A DNA stretch of 64,000 nt from Rouxiella silvae (GTDB lineage Bacteria; Pseudomonadota; Gammaproteobacteria; Enterobacterales; Enterobacteriaceae), in contig NZ_MRWD01000010.1 of NCBI RefSeq assembly GCF_002093625.1, positions 39,155 to 103,154 on the forward strand, given 5' to 3'. Positions 19,775-28,812 of the stretch are shown in pieces. Below the pieces are notes generated by a model, which saw only the letters and a program-made list of their open reading frames with translations, did not search any database and had not been told where the DNA came from. Position 1 is the stretch's first letter; each line of letters starts with the position of its first letter. The position numbers and the translations under genes are program-made.

Positions 19775-21304
19775 ATGAATCTACTGAAGTCTCTAGCTGC
19801 CGTCAGTTCAATGACGATGTTTTCACGCGTGCTGGGTTTTGCCCGTGATGCGATAGTTGCCCGAGTATTTGGGGCAGGAATGGTAACCGATGCCTTTTTC
19901 GTTGCCTTTAAATTACCTAACCTACTGCGCCGTATTTTTGCCGAAGGTGCTTTTTCTCAGGCCTTTGTCCCTATTTTAGCCGAGTATAAAAGTCAGCAGG
20001 GCGAAGAGGCGACCCGCACCTTTATAGCCTTTGTGTCCGGTCTACTCACTCTGGTGCTGGCACTGGTGACGATTGCCGGCATGCTGGCCGCGCCCTGGGT
20101 TATTTACATCACCGCCCCCGGTTTTGCCGACACGCCAGACAAATTTGCGCTCACGACCTCACTGCTGCGCGTAACGTTTCCCTATATTTTGCTGATTTCA
20201 CTCGCGTCGCTGGCGGGGGCTATTCTCAATACCTGGAACCGTTTCTCTATTCCAGCCTTTGCGCCCACCTTCCTTAACGTCAGCATGATCCTATTTGCAC
20301 TCTTTGCCGCACCGTATTTCCATCCGCCAGTGATGGCGCTGGCGTGGGCGGTGGTCGCGGGTGGCGTGTTGCAGCTTGGCTATCAACTACCGCACCTGAA
20401 AAAAATTGGCATGCTGGTGTTGCCGCGTTTGAATCTCAAAGATGCGGGCGTATGGCGGGTGATGCGCCAGATGGGACCGGCTATCCTTGGCGTATCGGTA
20501 AGCCAGATTTCACTGATCATTAACACGATTTTTGCCTCGTTTCTGGTTTCCGGCTCCGTGTCGTGGATGTACTACGCTGATCGCTTGATGGAGTTTCCTT
20601 CCGGCGTACTGGGCGTCGCCTTGGGCACCATTTTATTGCCTTCGCTGGCGCGCAGTTTCTCCAGCGGTAACCACAAAGAATATAATCGCCTGATGGACTG
20701 GGGTCTGCGTCTGTGCTTCCTGCTGGCGCTGCCGAGCTCGGTGGCGTTAGGAATTCTGGCTAAGCCATTGACCGTTGCGCTGTTCCAGTACGGCAAGTTT
20801 AGCGCTTTCGATGCCTCGATGACCCAGCGCGCGCTGGTGGCTTATTCGGTTGGATTGATGGGGCTTATTGTCGTGAAAGTGTTGGCACCGGGCTTCTACT
20901 CGCGTCAGGACATTAAAACGCCGGTAAAAATCGCTATCATCACCCTGATTATGACGCAGGTAATGAATCTGGCCTTTATTGGCCCGCTTAAACATGCTGG
21001 CCTCTCGCTTTCAATCGGCCTCGCCGCCTGTCTGAATGCCTCACTGCTTTACTGGCAACTGCGCAAGCAGGATATTTTCCAACCGCAGCCGGGCTGGAGA
21101 AGTTTCTTAATCCGATTGATTATTGCCGTTATCGCTATGGCCGCAGCGTTGGTGGGCATGATGTATGTGATGCCCGACTGGTCGGTAGGCGGCATGACCA
21201 TGCGACTGTTGCGTCTTGCTGCGGTAGTGGTGGTGGGCGTGGTGGTCTATTTCGGCGTGCTGGGGCTGCTGGGCTTCAAAATTAAAGATTACGCGCGAAG
21301 TTAG
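19775..21304 (+). CDS. murJ: Lipid II flippase MurJ
   Basis: Essential inner-membrane flippase of lipid II for peptidoglycan synthesis (older name MviN). The ATG at 19775 ([25 protein letters not shown]) gives 509 aa; upstream frame to 19697 lacks homology and is excluded. About 14 hydrophobic segments; conserved charged residues of the cavity lie in [18 protein letters not shown] and [16 protein letters not shown]. In E. coli the next genes are flgNMA; here murJ is followed by a terminator and the convergent argS. Confidence 0.97.
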   Translation: MNLLKSLAAVSSMTMFSRVLGFARDAIVARVFGAGMVTDAFFVAFKLPNLLRRIFAEGAFSQAFVPILAEYKSQQGEEATRTFIAFVSGLLTLVLALVTIAGMLAAPWVIYITAPGFADTPDKFALTTSLLRVTFPYILLISLASLAGAILNTWNRFSIPAFAPTFLNVSMILFALFAAPYFHPPVMALAWAVVAGGVLQLGYQLPHLKKIGMLVLPRLNLKDAGVWRVMRQMGPAILGVSVSQISLIINTIFASFLVSGSVSWMYYADRLMEFPSGVLGVALGTILLPSLARSFSSGNHKEYNRLMDWGLRLCFLLALPSSVALGILAKPLTVALFQYGKFSAFDASMTQRALVAYSVGLMGLIVVKVLAPGFYSRQDIKTPVKIAIITLIMTQVMNLAFIGPLKHAGLSLSIGLAACLNASLLYWQLRKQDIFQPQPGWRSFLIRLIIAVIAMAAALVGMMYVMPDWSVGGMTMRLLRLAAVVVVGVVVYFGVLGLLGFKIKDYARS

Positions 21305-21327
21305 CTTTCCGCTTACGTCAAACGCAT

Positions 21328-21356
21328 AAAAAAGGCCGCTTTCGCGGCCTTTTCTT
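21328..21356. terminator. Bidirectional terminator between murJ and argS
   Basis: Stem AAGGCCGC / GCGGCCTT with a TTTC loop, flanked by an A run on the left and a T run on the right, between convergent genes. Confidence 0.88.
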
Positions 21357-21374
21357 TACTTCATAACGCCGAGG

Positions 21375-23105
21375 TTACATGCGCTCTACGGTTTCAATAC
21401 CCAAGGTATCAAGGCCGGTTTTCAGGGTTCTTTGAGTCAGCAGCGCTAGCTTCAGACGGCTGTTACGCACGCTTTCATCTTCGGCGTTGAGGATAGGGCA
21501 GTCTTCGTAGAAACCGGAGAACAGACCGGCAACGTCGTAAAGGTAGGCACACATTGTGTGCGGCGTGCCTTCACGGGCGACGCTGGTTAACACTTCTTCA
21601 AACTGTAGCAGGCGTGTTGCCAGCGCGGTTTCACGATCTTCCGTGAGTACCATTGGTTGAGTCAGAGTGTTTACGTCGATTTCTGCACGTTTAAAGATTG
21701 ATGCCACCCGGGTATAGGCATATTGCATATACGGAGCCGTGTTGCCTTCAAACGCCAGCATGTTGTCCCAGTCAAAGATGTAGTCAGTGGTGCGGCTCTT
21801 TGACAGGTCGGCGTATTTAATTGCACCAATACCGACCGCGTTAACCAGGCTTTCAAGTTCGTCGTGCGGCATATCGGGATTCTTGACCAAAATAAGCTCA
21901 CGGGCGCGAACGATGGCTTCGTCCAGCAAATCAGAAAGTTTGATGGTTCCGCCTGCACGGGTTTTAAACGGTTTGCCGTCTTTGCCCAGCATCATACCAA
22001 ACGCATGGTGTTCAAGGGTCACGGAGTCTGGCACATAGCCCGCTTTACGCACGATGGTCCAGGCTTGCATCAGATGCTGGTGCTGACGAGAGTCGATGTA
22101 GTAAAGCACGCGGTCCGCGCCGAGCGTTTCATAGCGATATTTTGCGCAGGCAATATCGGTGGTGGTGTAAAGGTAACCCCCGTCCTTTTTACGTATGATG
22201 ACGCCCATCGGGTCGCCGTCTTTATTTTTATATTCGTCCAGATAAACAACCACCGCGCCATCGCTGTCGACCGCCAGACCTTTATCCTGTAGGTCGGAAA
22301 CAATGCCTGGCAGCATGCTGTTGTACAGGCTTTCACCCATCACGTCATCACGGCTGAGCGTAACGTTCATGCGATCGTAGGTAATCTGATTTTGTGCCAT
22401 AGTCACGTCAACCAGCTTGCGCCACATCTGCAGCAGGTATTCGTCACCGCCCTGAAGTTTGACCACGTAGGCACGCGCGCGAAGGGCAAACTCTTCGTCT
22501 TCGTCATAGTTTTTCTTGGCGGCGCGATAGAACTCTTCGAGGTCAGAAAGCTTCATCTCCCCGGCGTTTTCGTTTTGCACTTTTTCGAGGTAGGCAATCA
22601 GCATACCAAACTGCGTGCCCCAGTCGCCGACGTGGTTAGCGCGAATAACTTTATGGCCCAACAGTTCATTGGTACGCGCGGCCGCGTCACCAATAATGGT
22701 CGAGCGAATGTGGCCCACGTGCATCTCTTTGGCGACGTTCGGCGCAGAATAGTCGATAACGATCGTCTGCTGCTCAACCGGCGAAATACCCAGCTTAGCA
22801 TCGGCCAGCGCGGCATCGGCGTTGGCGGCAACGAAGCCGCTGTCGAGAAAAATATTAATAAAACCCGGGCCTGCGATTTCAACTTTGCAAGCGATACCGG
22901 CCAGGTCCAACAGCGCCACTACTTTTTCTGCCAGTTGTCGTGGCGGCATTGCTAATTTTTTAGCAACGGACATCACGCCATTGGCCTGATAGTCACCAAA
23001 CTGTGCTTTTGCAGACTGGCGAACCTGTGCTTCGCTGTCCGTCGGGGCACCAGCGGCAACGAGTGCCTGGCAAATTTTTTCTGAAAGAAGGGCCTGTATA
23101 TTCAC
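21375..23105 (-). CDS. argS: Arginyl-tRNA synthetase
   Basis: Class I aminoacyl-tRNA synthetase charging tRNA-Arg. 576 aa, E. coli length 577. The HIGH-type motif reads HVGH at residues 129-132 in [18 protein letters not shown]. As in most ArgRS, the KMSKS motif is degenerate ([17 protein letters not shown]). The C terminus [23 protein letters not shown] is the anticodon-binding DALR domain. In E. coli argS neighbours flhE; here it faces murJ. Confidence 0.98.
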   Translation of the reverse strand: MNIQALLSEKICQALVAAGAPTDSEAQVRQSAKAQFGDYQANGVMSVAKKLAMPPRQLAEKVVALLDLAGIACKVEIAGPGFINIFLDSGFVAANADAALADAKLGISPVEQQTIVIDYSAPNVAKEMHVGHIRSTIIGDAAARTNELLGHKVIRANHVGDWGTQFGMLIAYLEKVQNENAGEMKLSDLEEFYRAAKKNYDEDEEFALRARAYVVKLQGGDEYLLQMWRKLVDVTMAQNQITYDRMNVTLSRDDVMGESLYNSMLPGIVSDLQDKGLAVDSDGAVVVYLDEYKNKDGDPMGVIIRKKDGGYLYTTTDIACAKYRYETLGADRVLYYIDSRQHQHLMQAWTIVRKAGYVPDSVTLEHHAFGMMLGKDGKPFKTRAGGTIKLSDLLDEAIVRARELILVKNPDMPHDELESLVNAVGIGAIKYADLSKSRTTDYIFDWDNMLAFEGNTAPYMQYAYTRVASIFKRAEIDVNTLTQPMVLTEDRETALATRLLQFEEVLTSVAREGTPHTMCAYLYDVAGLFSGFYEDCPILNAEDESVRNSRLKLALLTQRTLKTGLDTLGIETVERM

Positions 23106-23379
23106 CGGATTACCTTAAATGACTAAACATATAACACCGTAACGGTGCCATCTTGATTGACTGGCATGAGCAGACGTTGAGCACTTATTGTCCCATCGAC
23201 TACTCCTGACTTTAATGATGCGCATTTATAACATATTCGCCAACTTGAGTCAGTATTGTGCGTGGGAATATCCCCTCCTTCTTTCACGCTATTCATGGAA
23301 TTTTAGGGGGGGCGAAACTGGCAACAGGCGCGTTGGTTGTGTAAATTAAGCGCCCCAGGCCACCGAGAGAGGAAAAAAC

Positions 23380-23943
23380 ATGACAACAATAAACAACGTG
23401 CCGGAGTTGGAAGACCTGGTGGCAGATTTGCCGCGTTTTAATCAACTTTTGGCCACCTTTGCCGAAAAGTTACAGCTTAATCTGGCAGATTTTCACGCCG
23501 ATCATATTTCAGTTCGCTGTCACCAAAACACTACCGCCGACCGATGGCGCAAAGGGTTTAGCCAGTGTGGTTCTTTGCTTAATGAAACTGAAATCAACGG
23601 CCGCCCCATTTGCCTGTTTGACCTGCCGCAGCCATTACGCGTCGGCCCTTGGCAAATAGACCTGATAGAGCTGCCTTATCCGGGGGATAAACGTTACCCG
23701 CATGAAGGCTGGGAACACGTCGAGCTGGTGTTAAGCGGCGGAGTGGAAGGCTTTTATGCGCGTGCGCTTGCTCAGTTGGCCGATGAAGCGCTGGTGGCTC
23801 CGGGGATCAAACTGAAACAAAGCTCACCCAAGGGCGAGCATGAAAGACTGGCAAACCCGACGTTGGCGATTACCGACGGCACTCTTACTATCAAGTTTCA
23901 TCCGCACAGTCTGCGCGAAATAGTGGCCAGCGAGCGAGACTAG
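23380..23943 (+). CDS. yecM: VOC-family metal-binding protein YecM
   Basis: 187-aa protein of the YecM family; a homologue structure shows a vicinal-oxygen-chelate-like fold with a metal site, enzymatic role unknown. Potential ligands: the DFHADHISVRC histidine and the EGWEHVELVL block. Convergent with the C-S lyase gene, overlapping it by 4 nt at the 3' ends. Its order with argS and cutC follows E. coli. Confidence 0.9.
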   Translation: MTTINNVPELEDLVADLPRFNQLLATFAEKLQLNLADFHADHISVRCHQNTTADRWRKGFSQCGSLLNETEINGRPICLFDLPQPLRVGPWQIDLIELPYPGDKRYPHEGWEHVELVLSGGVEGFYARALAQLADEALVAPGIKLKQSSPKGEHERLANPTLAITDGTLTIKFHPHSLREIVASERD

Positions 23944-25088
23944 CGCAAGCGGTTTGCCAGCGCGTTTTCCATGCGATCCAGTGCTTTTTCAAGCAAAGCT
24001 CGCTGGCAGCCCAGATTTATCCTGACAAAGTTCGGGTTACCAAAATCCTTACCATCAGAAAAACCCACGCCGGCGCTTAAAAAGAAGCGATACGGGGAGT
24101 CGAGCTGCGCCTGAGTGGCATCAATCCAGCCCAGATAGGTGCCTTCAATCGGCAGCATTTTCAGGCCGGGCATCGCGTTAATCCGTGCCGTTACCAGCTC
24201 GCGGTTGCCACGTAAATACGCCAGCTGTTCAGCTAGCCACTCATCTCCGTCACGATAGGCCGCCGTGGCTGCGACGTAGGCAAGAATATTCACCTGAGGC
24301 ACTATTCCTTGGCCAGTTTGTGCGAACTTTTTGCGCAGTCGTTCATTGGGAATAATTGCCAATGAGGCCCCTAGGCCCGCAAGATTGAATGTTTTTGAAG
24401 GAGCTAGCAGCGTGATGCTTCGATTCGCCGCGTCTTCATTAAGTGAGGCAAAAGGAACATGCTTCAGCCCTGGTTCGAGCAACAAATCACAGTGGATTTC
24501 GTCCGAGCAAACAATAAGGTCATTACGCAGGGCAAAAGCCTGCTGGGCCAGCAGTTCTTTACGCCGATAAACAGTACCGCCAGGATTATAAGGATTGCAG
24601 ATCATCATTAACTTCTCACTGCCGTCCAGACTCGCCTGAAGTTGAGAGAAGTCCGCCACCCAGCGCTGTTGTTGTTGTGTAACTTTTACCGTTTTATAAC
24701 GTCTGCCTTGCGACTCGGCCGCCTGCATAAAAGGGGGATAAATAGGGGACGGCATGATGCTGCTTTGTTCCCGCGTAGTAAATGCGCGCACCGCGAGGTT
24801 GAGCCCACACACCAATCCCGGCAGCCAAACTATCCACTCAGGTCGGATAGCCCAGTCATATTTATCACTTAGGCGCTGAACTAAAAGCCCTATAAGTTCT
24901 TCCGGCGGTTCACCATAGCCAAAAACGCCTTCGGCCACGCGCTTTTGCAGGGCCTCAATCACGCTGGGGGGCGACACAAAATCCGTATCAGCGACCCAAA
25001 GCGGGATAACGTCAGCATCACGAAATTTGTTCCACTTAAGGCTATCGCTGTGACTGCGGTCGACCCATTGATCAAAATTGAATGTCAT
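23940..25088 (-). CDS. PatB/MalY-type PLP-dependent cystathionine beta-lyase (C-S lyase)
   Basis: Fold-type I PLP enzyme, 382 aa, of the PatB/MalY group that cleaves cystathionine or other cysteine conjugates to pyruvate, ammonia and a thiol. Seen: N-terminal VDRSHSDSLKWNKF and IPLWVADTDFVSPP signatures, the cofactor-contact block NPYNPGGTVYRR, DEIHCDLLL, and the PLP lysine in LAPSKTFNLAGL. There is no regulatory domain as in some MalY studies, and no malI/malX neighbour, so a maltose-regulation role is not supported; PatB-like C-S lyase is the safer name. It is inserted between yecM and cutC, which are adjacent in E. coli. Confidence 0.87.
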   Translation of the reverse strand: MTFNFDQWVDRSHSDSLKWNKFRDADVIPLWVADTDFVSPPSVIEALQKRVAEGVFGYGEPPEELIGLLVQRLSDKYDWAIRPEWIVWLPGLVCGLNLAVRAFTTREQSSIMPSPIYPPFMQAAESQGRRYKTVKVTQQQQRWVADFSQLQASLDGSEKLMMICNPYNPGGTVYRRKELLAQQAFALRNDLIVCSDEIHCDLLLEPGLKHVPFASLNEDAANRSITLLAPSKTFNLAGLGASLAIIPNERLRKKFAQTGQGIVPQVNILAYVAATAAYRDGDEWLAEQLAYLRGNRELVTARINAMPGLKMLPIEGTYLGWIDATQAQLDSPYRFFLSAGVGFSDGKDFGNPNFVRINLGCQRALLEKALDRMENALANRLR

Positions 25089-25199
25089 AGTTAGCTTTCC
25101 TAAGCAGGCAGTTGGGCAGGATGCTCATGCTTGAGCCTACGCGACATAGCCCCCTACAAACAAGTGTTGTAGCATAGGGCCGTAATCAGGAGAGACCAC

Positions 25200-25958
25200 A
25201 TGACTAAGTTAGAAGTGTGTTGTTATAGCGTGGACTGTGCGTTAACGGCAGAGCTTGCCGGAGCCGATCGCGTCGAACTTTGCGCGAGTCAGGCCGACGG
25301 CGGCATTACGCCAAGCTATGGAACATTAAAGCTGGCCAGAGAAAAGGTGAATATTCCCGTTCATCCTATTGTTCGTCCGCGAGGCGGTGATTTTTGCTAC
25401 AGCCAAAGCGAATTTGACGTTCTTAAAAGTGATATTGCCTGCATCCGTGACCTCGGGTTCCCTGGGGTAGTGGTCGGCATGCTCGACGCCGAAGGGCATA
25501 TTGATATGCCGCGCATGTGGGAAGTGATGGCGCTTTGCGGTGATATGGCGGTAACTTTCCACCGCGCGTTTGATATGTGTCTAAACCCTAAGGTTGCGCT
25601 TGAGCAATTGACTCAGCTTGGCGTGGCGCGCATTCTGACATCAGGGCAACAGCAAAATGCCGAAGTCGGCATTTCAATGCTGCGTGAACTAAACAGCCTG
25701 ACGCGTGGTCCAATTATTATGGCAGGCGCGGGCGTGCGTTTAACCAATCTGCAAAAGTTTGTTGATATTGGTTTGAAAGAGCTGCACAGCTCGGCGGGAC
25801 GTCAGGTCTTTTCGTCCATGCGCTATCGTAAAGCGGGTGTGTCGATGAGTTCCGATACCGATTTTGATGAGTTCAGTCGTTATTGCGTAGATGGCGATAT
25901 CGTGGCAGCAATGAAAAATGCGTTGGAATTTGACGATTCGGTCAGCCGTACGGCGTAG
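25200..25958 (+). CDS. cutC: CutC family protein
   Basis: 252-aa TIM-barrel protein once linked to copper tolerance; in E. coli the copper phenotype has been traced to the MicL small RNA encoded in this gene's 3' part, not to the protein. Conserved N terminus [27 protein letters not shown] and [13 protein letters not shown] are present. It is the last core gene before the accessory region. The 3' UTR carries stable hairpins (see the ncRNA entry). Confidence 0.95.
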   Translation: MTKLEVCCYSVDCALTAELAGADRVELCASQADGGITPSYGTLKLAREKVNIPVHPIVRPRGGDFCYSQSEFDVLKSDIACIRDLGFPGVVVGMLDAEGHIDMPRMWEVMALCGDMAVTFHRAFDMCLNPKVALEQLTQLGVARILTSGQQQNAEVGISMLRELNSLTRGPIIMAGAGVRLTNLQKFVDIGLKELHSSAGRQVFSSMRYRKAGVSMSSDTDFDEFSRYCVDGDIVAAMKNALEFDDSVSRTA

Positions 25959-25983
25959 GGGGACAAGGTTCCCTGTAGTGCTG

Positions 25984-26079
25984 ACCGGGTCAAATCGATA
26001 AAGATTTACCGGGTCCCAGGACCCTTTTGCGTCGCCCTGCGCAAGTACCAGGCCCCGTCATTTTGGCGGGGCTTTTTTT
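25984..26079 (+). ncRNA. Possible MicL-like small RNA in the cutC 3' UTR
   Basis: Downstream of the cutC stop lie three hairpins in a row: GGGTCC/GGACCC (26011-26024), TTGCG/CGCAA (about 26026-26043) and a terminator GCCCCG/CGGGGC with T7 (26052-26079). In E. coli a sigma-E dependent RNA, MicL, is transcribed from inside cutC and processed to about 80 nt ending at the cutC terminator. A weak sigma-E-like -35 (TGAACTA, 25685-25691) with TCCAA 17 nt later lies inside this cutC. Position and structure fit; sequence homology to MicL was not checked. Confidence 0.35.
26052..26079 (+). terminator. Intrinsic terminator after cutC
   Basis: Stem GCCCCG / CGGGGC, 9-nt loop, followed by seven T residues. 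It ends 10 nt before the left end of the IS remnant. Confidence 0.85.
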
Positions 26080-26139
26080 ATTTAAAATATGACCCATCCT
26101 GAATAGCGTTGACACGTTTTCGACTTAAATGCGGAGAAC

Positions 26140-26421
26140 GTGATAATGGCTGAGTTTAAACGCACACAACGTGACTATCCTTTGTCTTTTAAAATTGCCG
26201 TGGTTGAGCAGGTGGAAAAAGGCGAAATTACCTACAAACAGGCCCGATTGCGCTATGGTATTCAGGGACGTTCTACCGTTCTGACCTGGTTGCCTAGAAA
26301 GCTGAGTTCCTTGATGCTGTTGTTAACGTGCTGAAAAATGACTATGGGATCAGCGTTATAAAAAAGCGGCTCGACAAGTCCTCGCGCAAAACCAAGCCAA
26401 AAAAATAACGATTATCCGGGT
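26140..26421 (+). pseudogene. IS3-family OrfA remnant, frameshifted
   Basis: The first 57 codons encode a helix-turn-helix OrfA (KRTQRDYPLSFKIAVVEQVEKG, then YGIQGRSTVLTWL). The frame then breaks: the open frame ends at 26334 with unrelated residues, while the family C-terminal part (VLKNDYGISVIKKRLDKSS...KPKK) is readable in another frame up to about 26409. A small deletion plus frameshift has removed the middle. Confidence 0.8.
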
Positions 26422-26425
26422 TTGC

Positions 26426-27022
26426 TTGTTCCTGGGGCATAGCCGACAGGCCTGGTATCAGCACAAAACACGGGCCAGTAAACAGCGGGTGCGTGAAGCA
26501 CAGATTGTTGATTTTGTTAAAACAATAAGAATGCGTCAAGCGCGTATTGGGACACGGAAGCTTCTTTATCTGATTAATAAACAAGGAGAGAGTGGTTTAT
26601 ATATTGGACGAGACCGACTGTTCTCGCTGCTAAAGAAATGCAGGTTACTCGTGCACAGCGATCTGCGTACTGAGAATGTTGTGCAGGCCTTGGAACAAGC
26701 CTTAAAGACGAGAAAAACGACTGAGCCCTTGATCCATTATTCAGACCGTGGAATACAATATTGTTCAGCCAGTTACCAATCAGTCCATGCAAGACATGGG
26801 CTAATCTGTTCTATGACAGATGGCTATGATTGTTATCAGAATGCCTTAGCCGAAAGGGTCAACGGGATACTGAAAACGGAGTTTTTACTGTCACGTCGTG
26901 CAGATCTGGAGCAGGCAAGAAAGAGGGTGAAAGAATCGATAGAGATTTACAACAGAGAGCGACCTCACCAGTCGCTAAAATCCAAAACGCCCGATGAAGT
27001 TGATCAGGCGTTACTAGGCTAA
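26426..27022 (+). pseudogene. IS3-family OrfB transposase with internal deletion
   Basis: 198 residues of an rve-type (DDE) transposase that is normally about 280-300. The N-terminal part (SRQAWYQHKTRASKQR, MRQARIGTRKLLYLI) runs to CRLLVH near residue 77 and then jumps to SDLRTENVVQALEQAL, so the part with the first catalytic Asp (DITY-type motif) is gone. The second Asp (HYSDRGIQYCS) and the final Glu region (NALAERVNGILKTEF) remain. The deletion keeps the frame. Inactive as a transposase. Confidence 0.85.
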
Positions 27023-27062
27023 AAAGTGTCAACCTATATCAGGACAGGTCATAACTTTGATT

Positions 27063-27605
27063 GTAAACACGTCACGATTGTCGCTCTGCTTGGACTGACG
27101 TTATCGACGTTATCGACGTTATTATGTTGATTTGCCTGGGATATGCAAAGTCTCTTCATCGCTCGCCTGTTTGCTGGCCTATTTGCAGGGCCTGCAACGT
27201 CCATTGCGCTGGCAATCGTGACTGATCAGGTACCTACTGCACAGCGAGGGCGAGCAATGGCTATTGTTATGGGCGCTTTCTCAGTCACTGCCATTGGCGG
27301 TGTACCCTTTGGGTTGAAGCTGGCACTCTGGTACAGCTGGAGCACCCCCCTTCTTTGTCGTGAGTTTGTGTGGCGTGATAACACTCATTGCCGTATGGGC
27401 GTTATTACCCAATATGACCCACCCTCTCGACGATAAAAATCAACGGCCACAGACGGGCGTCTCATTGCTTAACCTCCTTGGAAATCCGCGGGTCATTTAT
27501 GCCTTTATGAGTATGGGACTTGCCATCTTTAGCACTTTCTTGATTGTGCCTAATCTTGCAACTTGGCTGCAATATTCAACCGCTATTTTTGTACTCATTG
27601 CTTAA
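27063..27605 (+). pseudogene. Decayed MFS transporter fragment
   Basis: Remnant of a drug-efflux-type MFS protein. One frame reads IVALLGLTLSTLSTLLC, an in-frame TGA (27128-27130), then FAWDMQSLFIARLFAGLFAGPATSIALAIV...AQRGRAMAI. At a run of six C (27345-27350) the frame shifts by one base to VVSLCGVITLIAVWALLPNM... and stops at 27605 after about 90 more residues. Both protein ends are missing; the 5' end abuts the IS right end. The stretch has a short 9-bp tandem repeat (GTTATCGAC units, about 27100-27121). Confidence 0.85.
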
Positions 27606-27766
27606 AAAAATTCGCATATCGGAGACGTTAAACGTGGAGGCGGTAAGCCGGTAGACCTATATTGCCTTTATATCTAACATCGCCAGTGCAGGAAGCTTGT
27701 ACTGGCATATAAATGAGTTCATTCATTAATATAAAAGCAGACTAATTTTCAAAATGCCTGTGCGGT

Positions 27767-28136
27767 TTAATTATTTATTGAGGGGATCTGTTGAAGCTCA
27801 GTGTAAAACCTCAGCCCTTGCTCTTTTCCTATGCGAACATCATTATCGGCGCCCTGTGATGGGCCGGGAATACGCAAGATTGCATCACAGTGCTGAAGTA
27901 AACGATGAGCAACGGGATATAAAAATGCCTCGCTGATTTCGTCACCTATTTTCTGTGAACCGGCAACGCCGGCTAGAGGCAATGCCAGCCATTCACCTAT
28001 TATCGGGGTATGGCCTTTTTCATAAACGTCGAGCGCAATTTGTTCCATTTTAAGAAGATTTTTTTTTGATTAATACCTCATCACCTTGCGTACCGCTTCT
28101 GACTGGACCGGCTATCAATATGAGCATTCTTTTCAT
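27767..28136 (-). pseudogene. DUF4406-type protein gene, frameshifted in a poly-A run
   Basis: The ATG at 28136 overlaps the upstream Nudix stop (ATGA). It opens with MKRMLILIAGPVRSGTQGDEV, the N-terminal motif of DUF4406 / nucleoside 2-deoxyribosyltransferase-like proteins. The frame stops early at K-K-K-S-S. Removing one A from the run of nine A (T9 on the plus strand, 28059-28067) restores a continuous 122-aa protein ...IKKNLLKMEQIALDVYEKGHTPIIGEWLALPLAG...CDAILRIPGPSQGADNDVRIGKEQG. So this is either a one-base frameshift mutation, a slippage-dependent gene or a sequencing error. The C-terminal 93 codons alone (from 28048) are open. The substrate is unknown. Confidence 0.8.
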
Positions 28137-28729
28137 GAATTCACCTGTAAAATTTGGTTTATAGCCAAATGCTGTAGCAACATAATTGTTTTTGCATCCT
28201 GAATTTCGCCATTCCTGACTGCGGACAGTGCCTGCTCAAAAGACCATTCCAATACTTCAATATCTTCGCCTTCGTCAGCCAGTCCTCCACCGGTACCGCT
28301 GCGATTGTGCTCTGCGTACTCAGCAATAAAAAAGAACAGCTTTTCCGTGACCGATCCTGGGCTCATATAAGCTTCAAATACTTTTTCGACGGCGGTGACT
28401 TTTAAGCCCGTCTCTTCTTGCGCTTCTGCAATAATTCGTTTCTCGGGAGAAGCGTTATCCAATAAACCGGCAGCTGCCTCTATCAGGAAACCGCTGTGGC
28501 CATTGATATAAACGGGAAGGCGGAATTGTCGGGTCAGCACGACGGTTTGCTTGGCTTTGTTATATAGCAGGATGACTGCGCCATTTCCGCGATCGTATGC
28601 TTCTCGGCTCTGTTCCTGCCAGCTGCCGTCTCGGCGTAAAAGTTCAAAGGTGTATTTTTTGAGCGTATACCAGCTATCCGACAATAGTTGTTCTCTGATA
28701 TGTCGGACTTTTTGCTGTTCTTTGTGCAT
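28133..28729 (-). CDS. Nudix hydrolase, NudK (GDP-mannose pyrophosphatase)-like
   Basis: 198-aa Nudix protein close in layout to NudK, which hydrolyses GDP-mannose to GMP and mannose 1-phosphate. The Nudix box is GLLDNASPEKRIIAEAQEETGL; the usual Arg/Lys before the first Glu of RExxEE is Ala here. N-terminal LLSDSWYTLKKYTFELLRRDG and RQFRLPVYINGH are typical of NudK. It is coupled (ATGA) to the DUF4406-type gene and divergent from a DeoR regulator, which suggests a small nucleotide-sugar or nucleoside unit under that regulator. Confidence 0.88.
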   Translation of the reverse strand: MHKEQQKVRHIREQLLSDSWYTLKKYTFELLRRDGSWQEQSREAYDRGNGAVILLYNKAKQTVVLTRQFRLPVYINGHSGFLIEAAAGLLDNASPEKRIIAEAQEETGLKVTAVEKVFEAYMSPGSVTEKLFFFIAEYAEHNRSGTGGGLADEGEDIEVLEWSFEQALSAVRNGEIQDAKTIMLLQHLAINQILQVNS

Positions 28730-28767
28730 GTTTTTGCTCCTTTAGGATGACAATAAACACGCTATCA

Positions 28768-28799
28768 TGCACAATCGTGCAATATCAAGATTAATCGTG
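28768..28799. promoter_or_regulatory. Candidate operator between the Nudix and DeoR genes
   Basis: The 83-nt divergent gap holds a perfect inverted repeat TGCAC-AATC-GTGCA (28768-28781). The heptamer AATCGTG occurs at 28773-28779 and again 20 nt later at 28793-28799, i.e. about two helical turns apart. This is the expected place for a DeoR-type repressor to control itself and the Nudix unit. Confidence 0.45.
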
Positions 28800-28812
28800 A
28801 AAGGTGTCAGAA

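Larger units (their letters stand above)
26090..27051 (+). mobile_element. Internally deleted IS3-family insertion sequence
   Basis: Both ends are visible. The left end TGACCCATCCTGAATAGCG and the inverted right end TGACCTGTCCTGATATAGG match with few differences and continue into GTTGACAC. The element starts with TG and ends with CA, as IS3 elements do. At 962 bp it is about 300 bp shorter than a typical IS3-family copy. The flanks (ATA left, TAA right) show no clear target duplication. Inside are a broken OrfA and an OrfB with an internal deletion, so it cannot move by itself. Confidence 0.85.

Noticed and set aside
22392..22955. 187-codon open frame antisense to argS
   Set aside because: Mirror of argS codons; no ribosome site or domain.
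23940..25088. Naming the PLP enzyme MalY
   Set aside because: No maltose-regulon neighbours are present; PatB-type C-S lyase is as likely from sequence.
27100..27121. Short tandem 9-bp units considered as a CRISPR or VNTR array
   Set aside because: Fewer than three full copies, no spacers, and inside a decayed gene; no CRISPR array was found in the window.
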